From NCBI GenBank assembly GCA_013368325.1, contig JAACJK010000113.1, positions 620,001 through 684,000 of the forward strand: DNA of 64,000 nt, in the 5' to 3' direction. The DNA is from Ephemerocybe angulata (Eukaryota > Basidiomycota > Agaricomycetes > Agaricales > Psathyrellaceae). Position numbers and translations under genes: made by a program. Shown here in pieces: positions 59,275-64,000 of this stretch (position 1 is the first letter of the stretch; the number at the start of each line of letters is the position of its first letter). The notes under the pieces are model-generated. The model was not told the origin of the DNA and searched no databases. It saw nothing but the letters and a program-made list of their open reading frames with translations.

Positions 59275-60677
59275 TCACTGGAGGGAAGGAAGAGGGGCAA
59301 ATGGAGCGGAGCAAGGAGAAGTGGTGTTGGAATAGGTCACAGCAAAGTTGATATCCTCAGAGGGATTGTTCACCATGTCGAAGGCCTCGTAAGGGCTGGG
59401 GGACGGGCTCCTGCTGAACGAAGTGTCGTCGGTCAAGCTGCGAAAGTGCATCGCAAAGTTGGGCTGGGGGAGGAAAGGGATGTTCATGGTGAAGGCCTCA
59501 GGGCTGCCCTGAAAGACAACAGGTCCGTAGGGGTAAGGAGCGCTGAAGGCGTCGAAATAGCTCGGCGGAGCATTGAAGGGGGAGATGAAGGAAACAGGAG
59601 CCTCGGGGAGGGCCTTCGCAGTGATGTCCAAGCCTTGAAGGACGTCCGAAAGTCCAAAGACGTTCGAAGACGAGCAATAAGAGTCGGAAAACGGGTTGGC
59701 AAAGACAGGAACCTGATCGCCTCCGGCGGAAGAGTTGGAGCTGGAAAGGAGGGCGGGGAAGCTGTTGGGCGAGGGGTGGCTAGATGCCGAGTTCTCGCTG
59801 AGGGTCATGGGCGAGGCAAGGGAGTCGGGGCTGGACGACTCGGAGAAGGTGAGGCCGGGGTTCTTCATGTCGGGCAAGACATAAGGGCGAGGCTTGCGTT
59901 GGGGTTGAGCAGCGCGGCGGCCCCTGACAGGCCCGACACCTCCAGCTTCAGACGGCTTGCGCTTCCTATTGCGCGCGGCGGTGAGAGTGGGACCCGTGAT
60001 CCCGACGTACTTTTCGCGGATGCCCCGAAGGCGGTCGGCCTGGGAGTCTGCGTCCGACTGGTTCTTGGTTTTGGAGCGACGAGAGCCACGGGGTGAAGGC
60101 TTGAACTTGTAGTTTGGGTAGGTCCTCTGGTGCTCCTCGAGAGCTTCCTGCGCCTTTGCCCGGTAAACGTCCTTCTCCGTTTCGGTAAGGAGGTTCCAGC
60201 ACTGGCCAGCGAGTTTGCTGAAGTGTTGCTGACGATGCTCGACGCCGGCCGGGATGCGTCCAGACTTGATGAGGTCAGAGCGGTAGATCATGAAGGCATT
60301 GGGTGGTCGGCGGATATGTGCAACGACGAGGTCGATAGTGGAGGACGTGGTCGAGCTCGGAGGGGAGGGAGGGAAGGCGGGTTGCTGGACCAATGGCTGA
60401 GTCGAGAGGAAGGGAAGGTCTCTTGCGGAGATGGTGGACCCGTGGCGGCGGAAGGACTTGGACAAGGGGACACCACAGAAGTCGGTGGAATACATGGCCG
60501 GCTGGGGCTTTTGGTAGGGGGAGAACAGTTCAAAGTCGCCAAGCGGGGAGCAGGGCTGGTAAGGCATCGAGGGGTACCCCAAAGAGATTTCCTCCTGCTT
60601 GGGTGAAGTGCCTTGTTTGGGCGTCAAACTATTGCACGGCGCGTCAAAGAGGAGAAGGACTCACGAGAACGTGGCAT
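59275..60677 (-). CDS. MATA-type HMG-box transcription factor
   Basis: About 450 residues. A four-codon first exon (MPRS plus one base) is joined across a 53-nt intron to RTSPKQEEISLGYPSMPYQ. The HMG box lies around residues 105-185: HIRRPPNAFMIYRSDLIKSG, HRQQHFSKLAGQCWNLLTE, TEKDVYRAKAQEALEEHQRT, then basic KFKPSPRGSRRSKTKN. A second basic patch (ARNRKRKPSEA) follows, and the rest is a long Ser/Pro/Phe-rich region suited to activation. The box type is the sequence-specific MATA_HMG kind, used in fungal mating, fruiting and stress regulators. I see no nearby pheromone or receptor gene, so this is not evidence of a mating-type locus. Confidence 0.88.
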
Positions 60678-61800
60678 GGGACTGGCTGGAGGACAAACAA
60701 GAAAGGGCGGAGGAGAGGAGGTTGGGAGGATGAGGGCATTTTTGGAGACATACGCCCCCAGTATTTATACTCGAACGGGTTCAACGCGTCGCGTCGAGGG
60801 CGGAGTCAAAGAACACTGCTCAATACCAGATCAATTCCAGAGACATAGGATTCTCGGCGATTTCCGTTGCCACGTTCATGATGGGGGCTTGATTTCTCCT
60901 TGAAGGTCTGTCGGTCTCAATCCGGGCCTCGAGGCTAACCGCCTCGATGTGCTTTGGAGGATTAACGTTCCAGCGCATCATCGTACTTAGCAGTGTTTTC
61001 CAATAGTCTCTTCCTCCCCTGGTTCGTTTTTCGTCCAAACAAAAGGTTGATCGTAGTTCACCAGACATAGTGAACCTAGATGCCGCCAACAGCCATGCCC
61101 GTGAGATCCATGGGTGCGGTTAGAACCACAGCCAGATCTGTAACGCCATTGATAGCGCTCAGAGCGAAAGTGGCCGCGAGCAATGAGAAGTCAGTTCAAT
61201 TAGGCGAAGGGAAACAGAGTTACCCCCGGGCCCCAGCTGTCACCTGGGAACACGCCGATGAGGCTTTTCAGATGGCGCTGGGGCCAGGGCGGTCAGGTAG
61301 TACATAGGGCGACTCGCCGGTATAAGTCCTGTTCATGCCAAACGAGTGCAGGATCCCAGACTTGATGATGATGCGAGATGCCGTCGATTCTCTCTTGGTC
61401 GTCCGAGCTAGAAAGATTATAACAAGGCACAGAACCATTCAAGTTCAACATTTCAAAGTCAGGGCATCACTCGAAGGATTTCTTTAGGGATGCGGGCGTG
61501 GGTTCCGGAAAAAGATGTTCACCAAGCCCGAAACCTGAAGCCTCGCCGGTTTGCGCCAGCTGCCTCGAGGGTTTGTGCGCCGCCTCGATTGCCTCGAGGC
61601 TCTAAGATTTATATGCGTACTGTCACAACAAAGGAGGCCAAGAATGCGCCGGAGATCTCCGCGACAGTGGTCGTAAATGAAATGTGAGTCCGCATTGCGG
61701 ACCTCCCCATTTAGAAGGATGTAGAGGAACGCTCCAGATCTGTGTCTCTGTCGGTGTTATGAGCAGGTATTTCCAACCAAGCTATGTACAATATGCCGAC
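60678..61800. other. Upstream region of HMG-box gene with GCCTCGAGGC palindromes
   Basis: 1.12 kb without a supportable gene. A TATA element lies at 60761-60770 on the minus strand. The palindrome GCCTCGAGGC occurs at 60926-60935 and 61591-61600, with three more GCCTCGA half-sites at 60941, 61562 and 61582. Open frames on both strands between 60820 and 61690 match no family I know and could be a decayed gene. Confidence 0.45.
60761..60770 (-). promoter_or_regulatory. TATA box of HMG-box gene
   Basis: GTATAAATAC on the minus strand, about 85 bp upstream of the HMG-box start codon at 60677. Position and sequence fit a core promoter. Confidence 0.5.
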
Positions 61801-63063
61801 CTACACATAGTCTAGCCATACCGTTTCCCCAGCAGCCTTTCTCACTCGGTTCATCACAGCTAACCCCTCATGGGTTTCGGCAATCTCCTCGATGAGAATG
61901 AAGTCCACCCCTTCCGCCTCCAGAGTAAGCAACCCGTCGAAAAGCCGTTTGGCCGATAGGGAGGGGTTTGAGATAGGACCAAGAGCAAACCGGTGCCAGG
62001 ACGGCCCCTCGCAAGCCACTATTTCCTTCCATATACCGGAATCCGAAGGCGCAAGGACACCGATCTTCGGGGGATGTGGGCGGGTGGCGGATATTTGGCG
62101 GAGGAAGGATCGAACGGGTTGTCGAGTTGTTCCCGAGGGCGGGTTGGATAACGTGGAGAGGAGAGTGACAGGGACAGACGGAGAATAATGTACGTACTTC
62201 ATCCCCGGGGTAGTGGGTGCAGCCTCCATCTCCTCGTCCTGGTAGTCCCGCTTGTGGACAAGCACCTTCGGCACCGACTCTCCACCCTGATACTCCTCTT
62301 CTAAAGCCTGCCGAATCTGCTCCACCGTGATCCCTCCCGGCCGCAGAACGCGAATGTTCCCGTCTTCGTGCAGCCCGTCGACCACTGTGCTCTCCAGACC
62401 TACTCCACAGGCGCCTCCGTCGATGATGATAGGCACCTTGCCGCTGAGGTCGCGCGCGACGTGTTCTGCCTTGGTCGGGCTCGGTTTTCCGGAGGTGTTG
62501 GCACTTGGTGCAGCGAGGGGCGAGTTGGAAACCGCGATGAGGGCTCTCGCCACAGGATGCGAGGGCATTCGGATGGCCACTGACGCTTGCCCGGCCGTGA
62601 TTATGTTCGGAATGATGTCAGAATTCCTCGGGAACAGCAAGGTCAGGGCCCCGGGCCAAAAATGCTTGATAAGTGCCCGGTATGCTTTAGTGTACTCGTA
62701 GCCAGGTGGGAGGAGGGTTTCCAGCATCTCGAGCGAGGAGACATGGACGATGAGTGGGTTGTCGGCGGGTCGGCCTTTGGTCGTGAAGATCTTGGCTGCT
62801 GCTTCAGCATTCGTCGCTACCGCTCCCAGTCCGTACACAGTCTCCGTGGGGAAGACGACGGTCCGATGCACGGTGTTGAGTTGGTGGGCCGCTGTTTTGA
62901 GGACGACGATGGTGTCTGGCGACGCGAAAATGGGCTGCCCAAGCGGGCTGAACGTGATCCCTGCTGGGTCGCACTTAAGGACTTGAGTAGCGAAGGCCGG
63001 ATCGCCCATTGTGCGCCCGAAAAGGGACCCGCAGGCTTGTCGGAGAGCTTTGAAGATAAACAT
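61801..63063 (-). CDS. SUA5: Threonylcarbamoyl-AMP synthase SUA5 (YrdC-Sua5)
   Basis: Makes threonylcarbamoyl-AMP from threonine, bicarbonate and ATP, the first step of t6A37 modification of ANN-decoding tRNAs. A single uninterrupted frame of 420 residues, a rarity in this locus. The YrdC domain (residues ~45-235) contains VVFPTETVYGLGAVATNAEA, IFTTKGRPADNPLIVHVSS, FWPGALTLLFPRNSD and PLAAPSANTSGKPSPTKAEH. The Sua5 domain starts near 285 (GMKYVHYSPSVPVTLL). The N-terminal MFIFKALRQACGSLFGR may be a mitochondrial targeting sequence, with internal Met 19 a possible cytosolic start; both forms are known in the family. Confidence 0.96.
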   Translation of the reverse strand: MFIFKALRQACGSLFGRTMGDPAFATQVLKCDPAGITFSPLGQPIFASPDTIVVLKTAAHQLNTVHRTVVFPTETVYGLGAVATNAEAAAKIFTTKGRPADNPLIVHVSSLEMLETLLPPGYEYTKAYRALIKHFWPGALTLLFPRNSDIIPNIITAGQASVAIRMPSHPVARALIAVSNSPLAAPSANTSGKPSPTKAEHVARDLSGKVPIIIDGGACGVGLESTVVDGLHEDGNIRVLRPGGITVEQIRQALEEEYQGGESVPKVLVHKRDYQDEEMEAAPTTPGMKYVHYSPSVPVTLLSTLSNPPSGTTRQPVRSFLRQISATRPHPPKIGVLAPSDSGIWKEIVACEGPSWHRFALGPISNPSLSAKRLFDGLLTLEAEGVDFILIEEIAETHEGLAVMNRVRKAAGETVWLDYV

Positions 63064-63285
63064 GGGAGGCGGACATCATGGTCGGGGTAGGCTAGTGAGC
63101 AAAAACTTGTTATGAGTTGTTTATGGTGACTCATCCCGACATCTGCAGCAAATCTCAAAACTCGAGCCAAGTGTTACACCCAACGGACATATACAGGTAA
63201 TATAGACGTGCCATTATAGTCTGAATAAAATACATGGCCGACTCTAAAGTGTCGGAAACGGAACGGCGGCACAGGGCGGAGCGGT

Positions 63286-63700
63286 TTACTCGGTGTGAAG
63301 TTTGGGCATGTTCAGGCCGACTCTGTTGGCTGTCGCTTTGAGTCTCTCCGGCTCGGTTAGGTCGTGGAGAGGGTTATAGCGTTCGAGTAGACGCTGTGTG
63401 CAAAGCAACCATGAGATAAGACAATGCGCATAAAGAGCAGCCAGAGCCGACCTTGTGTTCCCGTTGCGACTTCAGGAAGAGAATTGTGTTGTCAAGGTCC
63501 ACAAGGGCCTGGCCGCTGGGATGCTGTCTTGCGTTTTCGACGACTGCACGGAAGTGGGACTTGATATCCGTGTTCACCTTGCGGGACGGGTCGAGCTACG
63601 GGGAACATGAAGCAATGCACGAGACTCTGAGACCAGTACGCACGGACTTCCTCAGCTCACGAAGGATTCCCCGGTACCCTGCTGCGTATTTTGAGGCCAT
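63286..63700 (-). CDS. FMC1: FMC1-like mitochondrial ATP-synthase assembly factor
   Basis: Small LYR-family-related protein needed for F1 assembly in yeast. Three exons encode about 105 residues. The start MASKYAAGYRGILRELRKS holds the YRG(I/L)xRxLR motif. The middle exon gives SHFRAVVENARQHPSG and LVDLDNTILFLKSQREHK, and the last gives RLLERYNPLHDLTEPERLKA and TANRVGLNMP, matching the FMC1 signature (ERYNP, then a conserved VGL). It ends KLHTE. It lies 222 bp upstream of SUA5 on the same strand. Confidence 0.88.
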
Positions 63701-64000
63701 TGCGGGTGTGGAGTTGGACAAAAGACGAAACGAAGGCTTGGCAGCAATGGCCGCCAGCGATTCGATTCCAGGGCGCGATCACGTGGCGTTATTTGATGTG
63801 ATCCGGTCTGTTTTAGGCAACTGGGGGCGAAGATAGGGGTGTCAAAGCACACACAGCGTCCCCGTGAAGACCTTGGAAACGGGCTTTGTCTGCCCATTCA
63901 CCTCTTGACATTGGGTTTCATTCATGCTAAAATTTTGCATTGTTTGTACCTCGCCGCCAACCTATATAAAGTCCTCAGGTTACGCGACTGACATTGCACC
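63701..64000. other. Promoter of FMC1 and possible promoter of next gene
   Basis: 300 bp to the window end. A plus-strand TATATAAA lies at 63964-63971 or very close, just before the window edge, suggesting another gene begins to the right. No coding sequence can be supported. Confidence 0.4.

Noticed and set aside
59203..60096. 297-codon open frame on the plus strand
   Set aside because: It is the antisense of the HMG-box coding sequence, rich in Gly/Arg as expected of a shadow of Pro/Ser codons.
59275..60677. Mating-type (MAT) locus
   Set aside because: Only one HMG-box gene is present; no homeodomain pair, pheromone or receptor gene lies nearby.
1..64000. tRNA genes, CRISPR arrays or intact transposons
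   Set aside because: No B-box with matching acceptor stems, no regular direct-repeat spacer array, and no transposase or reverse-transcriptase domain was seen by eye.

Overview
The window is 64 kb of nuclear chromosome from a filamentous basidiomycete, most likely an agaricomycete. I infer this from gene content (SEC7, deoxyhypusine synthase, COQ10, chitin synthase, RHEB, MOB1, DBP8, SUA5), from frequent introns of about 45-65 nt, and from families common in mushroom-forming fungi (a short BTB-like protein, a MATA-type HMG-box factor, an HSP31/DJ-1 expansion, diverse P450s). It contains about 30 genes on both strands. I see no tRNA, rRNA, CRISPR array, prophage or intact transposon. Exon boundaries were worked out by hand from reading frames and GT-AG (once GC-AG) signals. 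Each listed span runs from the ATG to the stop codon and includes introns.

Layout. 0.2-12 kb: SEC7 Arf-GEF (-), deoxyhypusine synthase (+), a diverged 14-3-3 (-), an ARO8-like aminotransferase (-). 12-24 kb: COQ10 (+), a zinc-knuckle protein (-), a GST-like protein with an added C-terminal domain (-), chitin synthase (+), a RING protein (-), a SPO12-family protein (-), RHEB (+). 25-35 kb: GH2 beta-mannosidase (-), cytochrome P450 (+), MFS transporter 1 (-), AlaX/AARSD1-type tRNA-editing protein (+). 36-47 kb: acidic RING protein (-), MFS transporter 2 (+), NEM1-like phosphatase (+), SNF7 (-), ceramide synthase with an NGH-repeat insert (-), U1A/U2B''-like RRM protein (+). 47-53 kb: a three-member HSP31/DJ-1 tandem array (-) whose middle member is a pseudogene, then MOB1 (+). 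54-64 kb: BTB-like protein (-), DBP8 helicase (-), DUF302/TT1751-like protein (+), HMG-box factor (-), SUA5 (-), FMC1 (-).

Most genes are unconnected housekeeping functions. Several concern membrane traffic and lipids (SEC7, SNF7, NEM1, ceramide synthase), growth and cell-cycle control (RHEB, MOB1, SPO12) and translation or tRNA quality (deoxyhypusine synthase, AARSD1-like, SUA5). The accessory parts are the P450/MFS/GST genes and the HSP31 array, which suit a fungus handling reactive or xenobiotic compounds. I found no convincing biosynthetic gene cluster and no clearly undescribed system. The most notable features are the HSP31 array with its dissected pseudogene, the GST fusion, the diverged 14-3-3, the NGH-repeat ceramide synthase, a GC-AG intron and some very compact gene junctions.
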